Assembly: GCA_016930135.1 (NCBI GenBank)
Contig: JAFGHM010000102.1
Location: 1 to 59,092, forward strand
Source of the DNA: Thermoplasmatota archaeon
GTDB lineage: Archaea; Thermoplasmatota; Thermoplasmata; UBA10834
Length of the DNA stretch: 59,092 bases
Direction of reading: 5' to 3'
How positions within the stretch are numbered: position 1 is the stretch's first letter; each line of letters opens with the position of its first letter. A model generated the notes under the pieces. It saw nothing but the letters and a program-made list of their open reading frames with translations. It made no database searches and was not told where the DNA came from. This document shows, piece by piece, positions 24,881 through 33,800 of the stretch. The position numbers and the translations under genes are program-made.

Positions 24881-26587
24881 ATGGCGTCCCTGGACCTGCT
24901 CCTGATGCACCCACCGAATGTGATGGATTTCAGGAAGCGCACGATGCTCCTGGGCCCGATAAGCGACCTCATACCCTCGACCCCCGTCTTCGAGATGTAT
25001 CCCATCGGGTTCACGACAATCGCCTCGCACCTCGATTCGAAGGGGTACCGGGTCAGGATAGCCAATATCGCCACGAGAATGCTCGCGTCCAAGAGGTTCG
25101 ACCCCAGCCGGTTCGTCAAATCCGTGGATGCGAAGCTTGTCGGCATTGACCTGCACTGGATGCCACATGTCCAGGGCGCGCTTGAGCTGGCACGAATCGT
25201 GAAGGTACATCATCCGGAGACCCCGGTTGTCCTCGGAGGGTTCTCAGCGAGCTACTACCACGAGGAGATCCTCTCGAAGCATCCCTATGTCGATTTCGTG
25301 ATGCGCGGCGATTCCACTGAGAAGCCACTGGAGATGCTCATCCAAGCACTGCAATCTGGCCGCCCTCTCGACTCCGTACCCAACCTGACCTGGCGGAAGG
25401 ACAAGGGCGTCAAGGTAAACCCCCTGACCCATATCCCGGAGACCCTTGACGAAGTGGTCATCGACTACGGTCTGATGATAAGGAAGGTTCTCAGATATGG
25501 GGATCTGGAGGGACACCTTCCATACAGGAACTGGAAGTCCAATCCGATGTCCATCGCGGTCTCAGTTCGGGGATGCACGCACAACTGCGTCAACTGCGCC
25601 GGGTCCTGCGACTCGTTCGCCGTCAACTTCGGACGCTCGAAGCCCGCCTTCAGGTCCCCCAAGCTTCTTGCGGAGGACGTGGCCACAGCTGAGCAGTATG
25701 TCAAGGGGGCCACTTTCGTGGTGGGGGACATAAGGCAGGCTGGCAAGCAGTACGCTTCGAAGTTCCTCTCAGAGCTGGGCAACCACAAGGTCCGGAACGA
25801 GATAGTGATCGAGCTGTTCACGCCCGCGGACAGGGAGTTCGCTGACCAAGTCGCCAAGAGCGTCGATCGGTTCAGCGTGCAGATGTCCCCTGAGACGCAC
25901 GACGAGGTCGTCAGGCGCGCCCAGGGCAAGTCCTACACGAACGAGAGCCTTGAGAGAACCGCGGAGGCCATGTTGGATGCTGGATGCGGCAGGTTTGACA
26001 TGTTCTACATGATAGGTCTCCCGCTCCAGACGCCTGAGTCCGTCAAGGGGACCGTGGAGTACGCTCGGAAGCTTTACACGAAGTTCAAAGGGAAGCGCTT
26101 GTTCCCCTTCATCAGCCCCCTCGCGCCGTTCCTCGACCCGGGCGGGAACGCCTTTGAGAGCCCCGAGATGCACGGTTTCAGGCTGTTCGCCTCCACCCTG
26201 GAGGACCATCTGAAGCTGGCCACGATGCCCAGCTGGAAGTACGTTCTGAACTACGAGACCGTCTGGCTGACCCGGTCGGCGATAGTCGAGGCGACATATT
26301 CCTCCGGCCTCGGCATGAACAGGATCAAGCGGGAGGTGGGGCTGATAACCGAAGAAGTGGCTGATAGGACCGCGAACAGGATAGTAGCGGCCCACGAGCT
26401 GTCCAATAGGATAGACGCAATCGTCGGCAAGGGGACGGCCTCCGGAGGCGAGATCGAGGCCCTGAGGGAGGCGGCCATGGACCTGAGCGAATCGACCGTG
26501 TGCGAGAAGACGGAGCTGGACTGGACGGAGGACACCTTCTGGGCGAGCGTCCCCAGGATCATGGGAGCGCTCGTCAGGCGTAGGTGA
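24881..26587 (+). CDS. B12-binding/radical SAM protein (Ta0216-like family)
   Basis: The 568-residue protein has an N-terminal cobalamin-binding-like domain (residues about 1-170, GGFSASYYHEEIL) and then a radical SAM core with the cluster motif RGCTHNCVNCAGS (CxxxCxxC). It resembles the archaeal Ta0216 family of B12-domain radical SAM proteins of unknown reaction; the usual DxHxxG B12 motif is not obvious. A TATA-like ATACTAATATG lies about 30 bp before the ATG, giving an almost leaderless message. The C-terminal 200 residues are helical. Confidence 0.75.
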   Translation: MASLDLLLMHPPNVMDFRKRTMLLGPISDLIPSTPVFEMYPIGFTTIASHLDSKGYRVRIANIATRMLASKRFDPSRFVKSVDAKLVGIDLHWMPHVQGALELARIVKVHHPETPVVLGGFSASYYHEEILSKHPYVDFVMRGDSTEKPLEMLIQALQSGRPLDSVPNLTWRKDKGVKVNPLTHIPETLDEVVIDYGLMIRKVLRYGDLEGHLPYRNWKSNPMSIAVSVRGCTHNCVNCAGSCDSFAVNFGRSKPAFRSPKLLAEDVATAEQYVKGATFVVGDIRQAGKQYASKFLSELGNHKVRNEIVIELFTPADREFADQVAKSVDRFSVQMSPETHDEVVRRAQGKSYTNESLERTAEAMLDAGCGRFDMFYMIGLPLQTPESVKGTVEYARKLYTKFKGKRLFPFISPLAPFLDPGGNAFESPEMHGFRLFASTLEDHLKLATMPSWKYVLNYETVWLTRSAIVEATYSSGLGMNRIKREVGLITEEVADRTANRIVAAHELSNRIDAIVGKGTASGGEIEALREAAMDLSESTVCEKTELDWTEDTFWASVPRIMGALVRRR

Positions 26588-26642
26588 GCAAAGCCTAATC
26601 GGTTTTATCGGAGAAAGCTAGTACGGGGATCGGGCGTGTGCG

Positions 26643-27365
26643 ATGATCATAGGCATATACGGCTTCCAGGACGCGGGCAAGACGGTGCTGGTTGAAAGAC
26701 TCGTGAAGGCCCTGGTGGGCAAGGGCTACAGGGTCGCGTCCGTGAAGCACACCACCCACGCTGTGAGCGTTGACTCCCAGGGCAAGGACACCTGGAGGCA
26801 CTGGAAGGCCGGGAGCGATCCGGTCGTGTTCATGTCGAGCATTGAGACAGCCATCATCAAGCACCCACGGATTTCCGAAGAGGAGGCCGTACGGCTGGTT
26901 CTCAGCGAGTTCGACCCAGACGTGCTTGTGATAGAGGGGAATAAGGCGGGCGACTATCCGAAGGTCAGGATAGGCGACGTACCCGTAAGACCAGGCACGG
27001 TCCTGAGAGACCCGCCGCTGAGGACCCTGCTGGCATACGTAGAGAAGGAGGTCGCAGTCGAGAGGGTCAGAAAGAAGCTCCCAGGGCTGTACTGCGGGAA
27101 ATGCGGGCTCGACTGTGACGAGCTCGCGAGGGCGGTCGTGGATGGCAAGAGGAAGTTTGCCGACTGTAAGGAGCTCTCGGACTTGAAGGTGGAAGTGCTC
27201 GTCGGAGGCCGGAGGTTGGTCACAGGTAAGTTCGTCTCAGAGATAGTGAACAGCACTGTTCGGGGGATGCTGAGCAGCATGAGGGGCTACGAACCTGGCG
27301 AGGAAGTTGAAATCCGTCTCTCGGCTATGAAGACAAAGGCGAGAAAGGGCAAGGGCAAAGCCTAG
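26643..27365 (+). CDS. mobB: MobB-like molybdopterin-guanine dinucleotide protein with Fe-S-like tail
   Basis: The 240-residue protein opens with a P-loop YGFQDAGKTVLVERLV and the MobB pattern VASVKHTTH...DTWRHWKAG. The second half has a cysteine cluster CGKCGLDCDELA...ADCKEL, like the extra domain seen in archaeal MobB relatives. MobB binds GTP and helps attach GMP to the molybdenum cofactor. The window encodes one clear user, FdhA at 37975-40011. A TATA-like GGTTTTATC lies about 40 bp upstream. Confidence 0.8.
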   Translation: MIIGIYGFQDAGKTVLVERLVKALVGKGYRVASVKHTTHAVSVDSQGKDTWRHWKAGSDPVVFMSSIETAIIKHPRISEEEAVRLVLSEFDPDVLVIEGNKAGDYPKVRIGDVPVRPGTVLRDPPLRTLLAYVEKEVAVERVRKKLPGLYCGKCGLDCDELARAVVDGKRKFADCKELSDLKVEVLVGGRRLVTGKFVSEIVNSTVRGMLSSMRGYEPGEEVEIRLSAMKTKARKGKGKA

Positions 27366-27511
27366 GCCAGCAACTCGCGGTTTCTTGGCACTTCGCTACG
27401 TTTATCAACATTGACGGCATCACTGCTGACGGGGGCTTATCCGGCCGAGGTGCCTCACCTGAGGACTCTCGGTCTGTTGACTACCTATCGACTGCTTTCC
27501 GGTGACATTTC

Positions 27512-28669
27512 ATGAGGAAGATCAGCGAGATTGAGAAGGACCTCTATGCCTGTCTTCAGTGCGGCTACTGCAGAGACGTCTGTCCCGTATACGGCCAGAT
27601 CGGCTGGGAGTCATCGACGCCGAGGGGGAAGGTCTACTATCTCAAGCAGATTGCCGGCAAGACCCCGATGGACAGGCTCCTCAGGCGCCAGAGCAAGATC
27701 ACTCCCGAGTTCGTGGAGAGGGTCTTCCAGTGCACCTCGTGCGGGGCGTGCGAGCACAACTGCCATGTGGAGATCGATTTCCCGAAGCTGTGGGAGGAGG
27801 TCAAGGAGTGGCTCATATCGGAGGGCTACGGCCCACCCGAGGCGCATAAGAAAATCAGGGAGAGGGTAGTAGCCAAGAAGAACCCCTACGACGAGCCGAT
27901 AGAGAAGAGACCTGCCTGGCTCCCGAAGGACATAAAGCTCTCCGACAAGCCCGAGGTGGTCTTCTTCACGGGCTGCACGGAGGCATTCAGAACGCAGCCT
28001 CTGGCCGTCTCGACCGTGAGGTTGCTCGACAAGGCCGGGGTGAAGTTCAACATACTCGGCGAGGATGAGTGGTGCTGCGGGTCGCCTCTGATCAGGACGG
28101 GTCAGAAGCGCTACGTCATCGACGAGTTGGCCCCCCATAATGTGAATGAGATGGAGAAGCGAGGCTGGAACGCGATGGTCATCGCCTGCGCGGGATGCTA
28201 CAACACCATCAAGAACGACTACCCCGAGATGATTGGCAAGCCGCCGTTCAAGATCTACCACCTGACCGAGTATCTAGATCAGCTGATCAAGGACGGCAGG
28301 CTGAAGTTCACCAAGGAGTACAAGAAGAAGGTGGGATACCACGACCCATGCCACCTCGGGAGGCACGCGAAGATCTACGACCCGCCCAGGAACGTCCTCA
28401 AGGCCATCCCAGGCCTCACGCTGGTACAGATAAAAGCGGAGAGAGAGGATGCAATGTGCTGCGGGGCGGGCGGCGGGTTCAAGTCCGCGTTCAACAACAT
28501 GGCCGAGGAGGTAGCGGCCGAGAGGGTCAGGCAGTTCGTCGATGCGGGGGTTGATGTGATTGCCACCTCATGCCCGTTCTGTCAAGTGAACATGAACGCA
28601 GGTGCGAAGAGGGCAGGCCTGAACATCAAGACCGTGGACATCACCCAAATCGCCCTGCAGGCAGTGTGA
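27512..28669 (+). CDS. HdrD-like iron-sulfur protein with two CCG domains
   Basis: The 385-residue protein has two N-terminal [4Fe-4S] motifs (CLQCGYCRDVCP, then CTSCGACEHNC) and two C-terminal cysteine-rich CCG domains (GCTE...WCCGSP...CAGCY and DPCHLG...MCCGAGGG...CPFC). This fuses the HdrC and HdrB functions, as in HdrD, GlpC and related thiol-disulfide or electron-transfer subunits. The Hdr-like operons in this window lack HdrB and HdrC, so it could serve as their disulfide-side partner, but it stands 5 kb away in its own unit. GGTGA precedes the ATG; a TATA-like CGTTTATC lies near 27398. Confidence 0.85.
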   Translation: MRKISEIEKDLYACLQCGYCRDVCPVYGQIGWESSTPRGKVYYLKQIAGKTPMDRLLRRQSKITPEFVERVFQCTSCGACEHNCHVEIDFPKLWEEVKEWLISEGYGPPEAHKKIRERVVAKKNPYDEPIEKRPAWLPKDIKLSDKPEVVFFTGCTEAFRTQPLAVSTVRLLDKAGVKFNILGEDEWCCGSPLIRTGQKRYVIDELAPHNVNEMEKRGWNAMVIACAGCYNTIKNDYPEMIGKPPFKIYHLTEYLDQLIKDGRLKFTKEYKKKVGYHDPCHLGRHAKIYDPPRNVLKAIPGLTLVQIKAEREDAMCCGAGGGFKSAFNNMAEEVAAERVRQFVDAGVDVIATSCPFCQVNMNAGAKRAGLNIKTVDITQIALQAV

Positions 28670-28701
28670 GCCCTTTCGGATGAGGAACCTCGGCCCGGGA
28701 C

Positions 28702-29220
28702 CTAGATGCCTGTCCACGGGACCCCTTTGTGCGCGCTCATCACTATCTGCGTGTCGGTTTCTTTTATCCCGTCCGTCTTCAGGAAAGTGTCTATGAACTC
28801 CTGGAGCTCCGTCATTCCGACGAAGAGCGCGACCACGAGTATGTCGTACTCCCCGGTGACCCGATAGACCGCCACTACCCTGTCGTGGTTGACGAGGTGC
28901 CGCACTACCAGATCGAGCTTGTCGGTGACCGTCTTGATGTGGACATAGGCCTTGACAGTGTTCTCTATGAGCCTGTAGTCGATGTGTATCGAGAAGCGCA
29001 TGATGATGCCTTTCTCGATGAGGTTCTTGATCCTCCGCCTGACGGTCGCCTCGGTGACGTTGAGCTTCTTCGCTATCTCCGAGTTGCTCATCCTCGCGTT
29101 CTCCCGGAGCTCGCAGAGTATCTTGATGTCTGTGGTGTCGATGGGGAGCATCTTGAAGTCGAGGCACTTCCAGCGCTCGTGCAGCTCGCACGGTTGGTCG
29201 TTCGAAGGTGAAGACCCCAT
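28702..29220 (-). CDS. Lrp/AsnC-family transcription regulator
   Basis: The protein has the Lrp layout: winged helix starting IDTTDIKILCELRENARMSNSEIAKKLNVTEATVRRRI, then an effector-binding RAM domain ending in TDTQIVMSAHKGVP. Lrp-like proteins in archaea sense amino acids or related metabolites and bind DNA as octamers. The start at 29220 adds 23 residues before the family's usual first residues; ATG 29151 (MLPIDTTD) is an equally good choice. Target genes cannot be named. Confidence 0.85.
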   Translation of the reverse strand: MGSSPSNDQPCELHERWKCLDFKMLPIDTTDIKILCELRENARMSNSEIAKKLNVTEATVRRRIKNLIEKGIIMRFSIHIDYRLIENTVKAYVHIKTVTDKLDLVVRHLVNHDRVVAVYRVTGEYDILVVALFVGMTELQEFIDTFLKTDGIKETDTQIVMSAHKGVPWTGI

Positions 29221-29358
29221 TGGAATCCCGGCCCACAAAGGGAGACGCCCTACTTCAAGTTAACGGAATTCATACAAGAAAATGCGTATGAGATGCCCAA
29301 TTCGTACATGGCCGACGGTCCGTTGTCGATTGGACATTAGGTGCGTGCCGAAAAGTAG

Positions 29359-30141
29359 TTATGTCCCGAATCGTCGCTTCCTCATCTGATACGACCTGAC
29401 CGCCCTGAGGAAATCGATCTTCCTGAACCCCGGCCAGTAGACATCCGAGAAGTACAGCTCAGAGTAGGCGAGCTGCCAGAGCAGGAAGTTCGAGACCCGC
29501 TCCTCCCCGGAGGTCCTGAGGACGAGGTCGGGGTCGGGCATGTCTTTCGTGTACAGGAACTCCGTGAAGGTCCTCTCGGTTATGGCGTTGGCCGGCATCT
29601 CACCGTGCTCGACCTTCTCGGCTATCCTCCGGATGGCCTGTATGATCTCCTCCCGGCCGCCGTACCCCAGGGCGATGTTGAAGAAGTACTGGTCGTACTC
29701 CTTGGTCCTTTCTTCGGCGCGCCTGATCGCCTCCTTGAGGTCGTCAGGCAGGATGTCCCTTCGGCCGAGCACCCTCACTCTTATCCTGTGCTTGTGGACC
29801 CTCTCCTCCTCGGCGAGCCGGTTGAAGTTCTGGATGAACATACGCATGAGCGTGTCGACCTCATCCTTGTCCCTGCCGACATTCTCTGTCGAGAAGGCGT
29901 ACACGGTCAACATCCTGACGCCTATCTCCATGCACCACTCGAGTATCTGCTCGAGCTTCTCCCTGCCCTTCTCGTGGCCCTCGGCCACGAGAAGGCGGAA
30001 CTCCTGGGCATACCGCCTGTTGCCGTCCATGATGATGGCCACGTGGTGTGGGACGGGCATCGAGGCGACCTCTTTCAGGAGTCGTTTCTCGTAGGCGCTG
30101 TAGGCCGTTGAGGATATCGCCCTTGATATATCGCTAGTCAT
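29359..30141 (-). CDS. uppS: Cis-prenyltransferase (UppS-like)
   Basis: The protein of about 260 residues has the family motifs HHVAIIMDGNRRYA (catalytic Asp), FSTENVGR, GYGGREEI and the C-terminal PDLVLRTSGEERVSNFLLWQLAYSE. It builds long-chain polyprenyl diphosphates used as glycan carriers (dolichol-type) in archaea. A TATA-like TTTAAATCC about 40 bp upstream supports the ATG at 30141. Confidence 0.9.
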   Translation of the reverse strand: MTSDISRAISSTAYSAYEKRLLKEVASMPVPHHVAIIMDGNRRYAQEFRLLVAEGHEKGREKLEQILEWCMEIGVRMLTVYAFSTENVGRDKDEVDTLMRMFIQNFNRLAEEERVHKHRIRVRVLGRRDILPDDLKEAIRRAEERTKEYDQYFFNIALGYGGREEIIQAIRRIAEKVEHGEMPANAITERTFTEFLYTKDMPDPDLVLRTSGEERVSNFLLWQLAYSELYFSDVYWPGFRKIDFLRAVRSYQMRKRRFGT

Positions 30142-30185
30142 GTGCTGACCGCTTGGCAAACCCAATGCTGGAACCGGATTTAAAG

Positions 30186-31142
30186 CTATACGTGCTTGAA
30201 ATCCTCGGGCAGGCCAGCGCTGTACAGTCCCAGGTCGAAACAGCCGATCGCGGCCACTGCACCTATGGCGCCTCGCCTGCCCGTGACCTCGATCAGCCTC
30301 ACGCCGGACCCCTTGGCGGCGTGCTCGGCGTCATGTATCGCGAGTATGACCTCCTTGGCCTCCGCGCCGTACTTCACCAGGCTCTTGGGTATCTCCAGGC
30401 CCTCGAACGCCGCCACGCATGTCTGGTCGGAATAAGTGTGCTTCGCGACATACTCCTTGGCCCAGTCCACGGCCCTATCGACATCTCCGGGCGGCACGGC
30501 GAACGCGGCGCCTGTCGAGGCGCAGTTGGTCGTCTTCTGAGGGGCGTTGGGGTTCAGCTGGACGATCTTGTGGTTCAGGAACATCCCGAAGGGCATCTCC
30601 CGGCCAAGCTGGATGCCCAGGACCCAGGTCGCGCCCTTCTCCTTGGTGTCAGTGTCGTCGATGCCGATGATGAGCCTTCTGTGAAGGGGGGTGGTTATCC
30701 TGATCTCGACCTTCCTGCTGCCACCGACAAGCTGGTCGCTCAGGAACTCCGCCTTCTCGACGCCCTCGGCCTGAGGTAGACATGCGCCTACGCCCACGCT
30801 CGCGCCTGCGAGGCCGACCCAGGTGGTCTCGACCTTCCCGCCCCTCACATGGACCGACTTCAGGGCCTGTCCCCCAGTGTCCTTTGACGCCGGCCCGAAC
30901 CTGATCTCCCCCTCACCCAACCTGGCATCCATGACGAGCGTTGTCCCCATGACCTCGATGTGCTCCACCACGCCTCTCGCCCTCATCCTGTTCATCGCAT
31001 CCCACTCGACGGGCCCTTGCGCGCAGCACTCCTCGACGATCTTCACCCTCTTCGTCTTCTCATCCACCATGGTTATCAAGCGCTTTGAGAACAGCTTCCC
31101 ATGGCGTCTGGTGAACTCGTCAGGCGTGAGGGCGGCAGGCAT
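30186..31142 (-). CDS. Methanogenesis marker protein 11 homologue (TiaS-related domain)
   Basis: The 318-residue protein contains the nucleotide-binding-like motif IIGIDDTDTKEKGATW, followed by HKIVQLNPNAPQKTTNCAST. I recognise these from methanogenesis marker protein 11, a family related to the catalytic domain of the tRNA-Ile2 agmatidine synthetase TiaS. TiaS itself is longer, with additional zinc ribbon and OB domains, so this is not TiaS. The family was described as restricted to methanogens, and its function is unknown. It is 6 bp downstream of the metallo-hydrolase gene on the same strand. Confidence 0.75.
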   Translation of the reverse strand: MPAALTPDEFTRRHGKLFSKRLITMVDEKTKRVKIVEECCAQGPVEWDAMNRMRARGVVEHIEVMGTTLVMDARLGEGEIRFGPASKDTGGQALKSVHVRGGKVETTWVGLAGASVGVGACLPQAEGVEKAEFLSDQLVGGSRKVEIRITTPLHRRLIIGIDDTDTKEKGATWVLGIQLGREMPFGMFLNHKIVQLNPNAPQKTTNCASTGAAFAVPPGDVDRAVDWAKEYVAKHTYSDQTCVAAFEGLEIPKSLVKYGAEAKEVILAIHDAEHAAKGSGVRLIEVTGRRGAIGAVAAIGCFDLGLYSAGLPEDFKHV

Positions 31143-31148
31143 GCTCGA

Positions 31149-31829
31149 TCAGACTTCCAGAGATTGCCCAGGCTGCAGGATCACGACCTCTGCGTCCGAG
31201 GCCTTCTTGACCAGCTTCGCGAACTCCTTGGGGTCCTGCTCGATAGGAGGCCATGTGCCATAGTGCATCGGCACCACGATCTTGGGTCTCAGGAGCTTCA
31301 CAGCCATAGCCGCCTGTCGCGGGTCCATCGTGTAGAAGCCGCCTATGGGCAAGAGCGCCACATCCGGCTTGTACATGTCGCCCACGAGCTTCATATCGCC
31401 GAACACGCAAGTGTCGCCTGCATGATAGACGGTCTTTCCGGACTCGATGACCAGCCCCACGGCCATCGCCGCGGAGAACTCCAGCCCTGGCGCACCTATG
31501 CTCGACGAATGGAAGGCCGGGACCATGGTTATGTTGGTGTCCCTGATCCTTATCGTGCCTCCCAGGTTGAACCCCACGGCGTTCACCTCACAGCGCTCGA
31601 GATACGTCGACATCTCGACGATGGCTGCGCAGACGGCCCCTGTCCTACGCGCGATGGGGACCGCGTCTCCGAGGTGGTCGCCGTGTCCGTGCGTCACGCA
31701 TATGATATCGCACTCTACCTTCTCCGGAGTCGTCGAAGCCTTCGGATTGCCGGTCAGGAAGGGATCGATCAGGACCCTGTCCCTACCCTCTATCAGAAAA
31801 GCCGCATGGCCGAGCCAAGTTATCTTCAT
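31149..31829 (-). CDS. UPF0173-type metallo-beta-lactamase-fold hydrolase
   Basis: The 226-residue protein begins MKITWLGHAAFLIEG and has the metal motif THGHGDHLGDA (HxHxDH), HAGDTCVFGDM and MPMHYGTWP-like C-terminal histidine. This is the full UPF0173 pattern. Substrates of this family are not established. It is co-directional with the genes on either side. Confidence 0.88.
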   Translation of the reverse strand: MKITWLGHAAFLIEGRDRVLIDPFLTGNPKASTTPEKVECDIICVTHGHGDHLGDAVPIARRTGAVCAAIVEMSTYLERCEVNAVGFNLGGTIRIRDTNITMVPAFHSSSIGAPGLEFSAAMAVGLVIESGKTVYHAGDTCVFGDMKLVGDMYKPDVALLPIGGFYTMDPRQAAMAVKLLRPKIVVPMHYGTWPPIEQDPKEFAKLVKKASDAEVVILQPGQSLEV

Positions 31830-31890
31830 CCGCTCATCCGACTACTTCAATGCGAGGAGGATATTTCTGTGTTTGGCCTCCGAGAAGATG

Positions 31891-32742
31891 TCACGCGACG
31901 TCCCTGGCGAGGAAGCGCCCGGGGAAGTCCGACAGGTTCAGGGCTTTCAGGCCGCGGTCGTCGAATATGACCCACTTGCCCTTGATGCCGACGTACTCGC
32001 CCGAGTGCTCTCCCCAGGATTGCTCAAGTCTCGGGACCTCGGCGAGGGGCAGCTCGATGGGGTAGTCCCTGAGCCAGACGAGCGGCTCTGGGCTGAGCCC
32101 GTAGGCCTCTCTCAGTGTCATCCTCAGGCCCTCGAGCCTGCCCAGTATGCCATGTGTGTCCAGAGGCCTCGACAGGTTCCTCAGGAGCAACTCCTGCCTG
32201 TATGCCTGCGGGATGCCCAGCCGCTCCGAGATCTTCTTCTCATGTGTCCTTGCCCTCTTCCTCCCAGAGAACTTGCCGATGACAGAGTACGCATCCGCGC
32301 CCTGCTCGATAAGCCTCTCCTCGACCCTCCGCGATGAACTCATGCCTATCTTCATGCGCGTGTCGTAGAATGCGATATACAGCAGGTGCTCCCTGCTGCA
32401 GAACTCGATGCCGCACAGCTCCCCGTCGCACTTGGGCTCGAAGATGCACTCCTGGTCCGGAAGGAAGACCTCTCGGGAGCAATCCGGGCACTGGCTGAAT
32501 CTGGTGACAGGGGCGTTCCTCGGACACAGGACGTATCTGCCGTCGTCGTCCCAATATCCCACGCACGTCTTCTGCTTGCTGACCCTGAACCTGACATCTT
32601 CCAGGTCGAGCTCGCACACTTTGCGCTCGGAAGTGTCGTAGCATCCAAGGTGAGGCTCGAACTCCTCCCAGTGGTACTCGAGCGCGTGGAGGGGGTATGC
32701 CTCCTCTCTGTCCTTCGGACCAGATGCCTGCTCGGAACTCAT
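31891..32742 (-). CDS. DUF2797 protein
   Basis: The protein of about 283 residues has cysteine clusters (CPRN...CPDC, CDGELCGIEFCSREH) and then FYDTRMKIGMSSSRRVEERLIEQGAD, the central motif of DUF2797, which has a GIY-YIG-like look. Function is not established. The ATG at 32742 is chosen because an AT-rich ATTAATACC TATA-like box lies about 30 bp upstream; the ORF is 15 codons longer. Confidence 0.75.
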   Translation of the reverse strand: MSSEQASGPKDREEAYPLHALEYHWEEFEPHLGCYDTSERKVCELDLEDVRFRVSKQKTCVGYWDDDGRYVLCPRNAPVTRFSQCPDCSREVFLPDQECIFEPKCDGELCGIEFCSREHLLYIAFYDTRMKIGMSSSRRVEERLIEQGADAYSVIGKFSGRKRARTHEKKISERLGIPQAYRQELLLRNLSRPLDTHGILGRLEGLRMTLREAYGLSPEPLVWLRDYPIELPLAEVPRLEQSWGEHSGEYVGIKGKWVIFDDRGLKALNLSDFPGRFLARDVA

Positions 32743-32805
32743 CCCAGAAGCATAAGGTCGTCTGGTCGGTATTAATGATTGGACCATGGGGGAGCGAATG
32801 TGCCC

Positions 32806-33537
32806 TCACTCATCAAGGTCTGGAGCAGGCTGTTCGAACGCGCCCTCGGCCTCGTCCTCGTCCTTGTCCTTAGGAGGTTTCTCCAGAGGGAACTCGGAGA
32901 GATCCACCTCCATCCTGCTGAGGTACCTGGGGGGAACGTCCGATGTGAGGTAGACCGTCCTCCCCGCTTTCTTGATTATGATGCCGTCCTCGACCGCTGC
33001 CCTCGCGTCCACCTCCAGGATGATGGGCTCTGGGGTCCTCACGCGGCCCGCGTTGACCGCATCTCCGACGCCCTTGCTCAGGTGCACCATCTTCCTGTCG
33101 GACGGTTTGAGGCCGACCTCGAGGACTATGTCAACCTCCTCCTTTGTGGTCGGATAGTACAGCTTGTCTGGGGTGCCGCCCGAGGGGAGGTCGAGATCGA
33201 CTTCGAAGGAATGGGCATAGGTCGCGCGTATCATCCCGTCCCTGTACTCGTATCTCCCCTTGTCGTCCGTCTCTATGATCGCTATGATGTGGTGAGGCCT
33301 CAGCCAATGGTATCTGCGCTGCTTCCTGCCTATGGCGTTCACGAAGTCCCTGAGGCTGACAAAACCATGTGAATCCATCTTGAGGTCGAACCTGTCCGGG
33401 AAGTGCCTCAGCACTCCGGCCATGGTCCTGCTGAGCCTGTCGAGCTCCTCAGTGTTCATCAGGAACCGGCCCTCGTCGCCGCACACCGGGCAGAATTCCG
33501 CCCTGAAGTACCCGTGCTCCCTGCACTCCTTCAGCAT
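32806..33537 (-). CDS. kptA: RNA 2'-phosphotransferase (KptA/Tpt1)
   Basis: The 243-residue protein contains the Tpt1 core: LSRTMAGVLRHFP, HGFVSLRDFV, RYEYRDGMIRATYAHS (catalytic Arg-His block) and MVHLSKG. An N-terminal zinc-finger-like HGYFRAEFCPVCGDEG is present, as in many archaeal members. The enzyme removes a 2'-phosphate using NAD. The tail is acidic. Confidence 0.88.
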   Translation of the reverse strand: MLKECREHGYFRAEFCPVCGDEGRFLMNTEELDRLSRTMAGVLRHFPDRFDLKMDSHGFVSLRDFVNAIGRKQRRYHWLRPHHIIAIIETDDKGRYEYRDGMIRATYAHSFEVDLDLPSGGTPDKLYYPTTKEEVDIVLEVGLKPSDRKMVHLSKGVGDAVNAGRVRTPEPIILEVDARAAVEDGIIIKKAGRTVYLTSDVPPRYLSRMEVDLSEFPLEKPPKDKDEDEAEGAFEQPAPDLDE

Positions 33538-33553
33538 GAAAGATACCTGCGGT

Positions 33554-33580
33554 CAGGTTATGTGAGAACCTGATAAAAGC
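33554..33580 (-). promoter_or_regulatory. kptA promoter with inverted repeat
   Basis: On the minus strand a TATA-like CTTTTATCA (about 33572-33580) is followed by CAGGTT-N7-AACCTG (33554-33572), a perfect 6-bp inverted repeat. It lies where RNA polymerase would start and 17 bp before the ATG, a good place for a repressor site. Confidence 0.45.
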
Positions 33581-33670
33581 TTTCGCCTGGGAAGTGCTGC
33601 TCGCCGCGCATCACCCCAGGGCGGGTCTAGCACAGCCAAGCCAGATTCCTTCACTGTCGGAAGCGCAAAG

Positions 33671-33680
33671 TTACTTATTG
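33671..33680 (+). promoter_or_regulatory. Promoter of the formate/Hdr operon
   Basis: TTACTTATTG is the best TATA candidate upstream of the operon; a start about 25 bp later (about 33703) gives a leader of about 95 nt. Within it an ATG at 33711 opens a 17-codon ORF containing a CxxC pair (ends TGA 33762-33764), possibly a leader peptide. The rest of 33581-33800 shows no gene. Confidence 0.4.
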
Positions 33681-33800
33681 GTGACCTACTTACCCTCAAA
33701 AAATCACCTCATGGAGGGCTGTCGGACCTGTGCTCCCAGCCTCGGACGCCCTGCCCGACCATGATTAGCCATCCATGAACATCAGCCCTGAGGGAGCGGA

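Noticed and set aside
27453..27464. Palindrome CCTCA-CC-TGAGG before the HdrD-like gene
   Set aside because: Short GC-rich palindromes are expected by chance in this DNA, and it lies well downstream of the likely TATA with no second copy.
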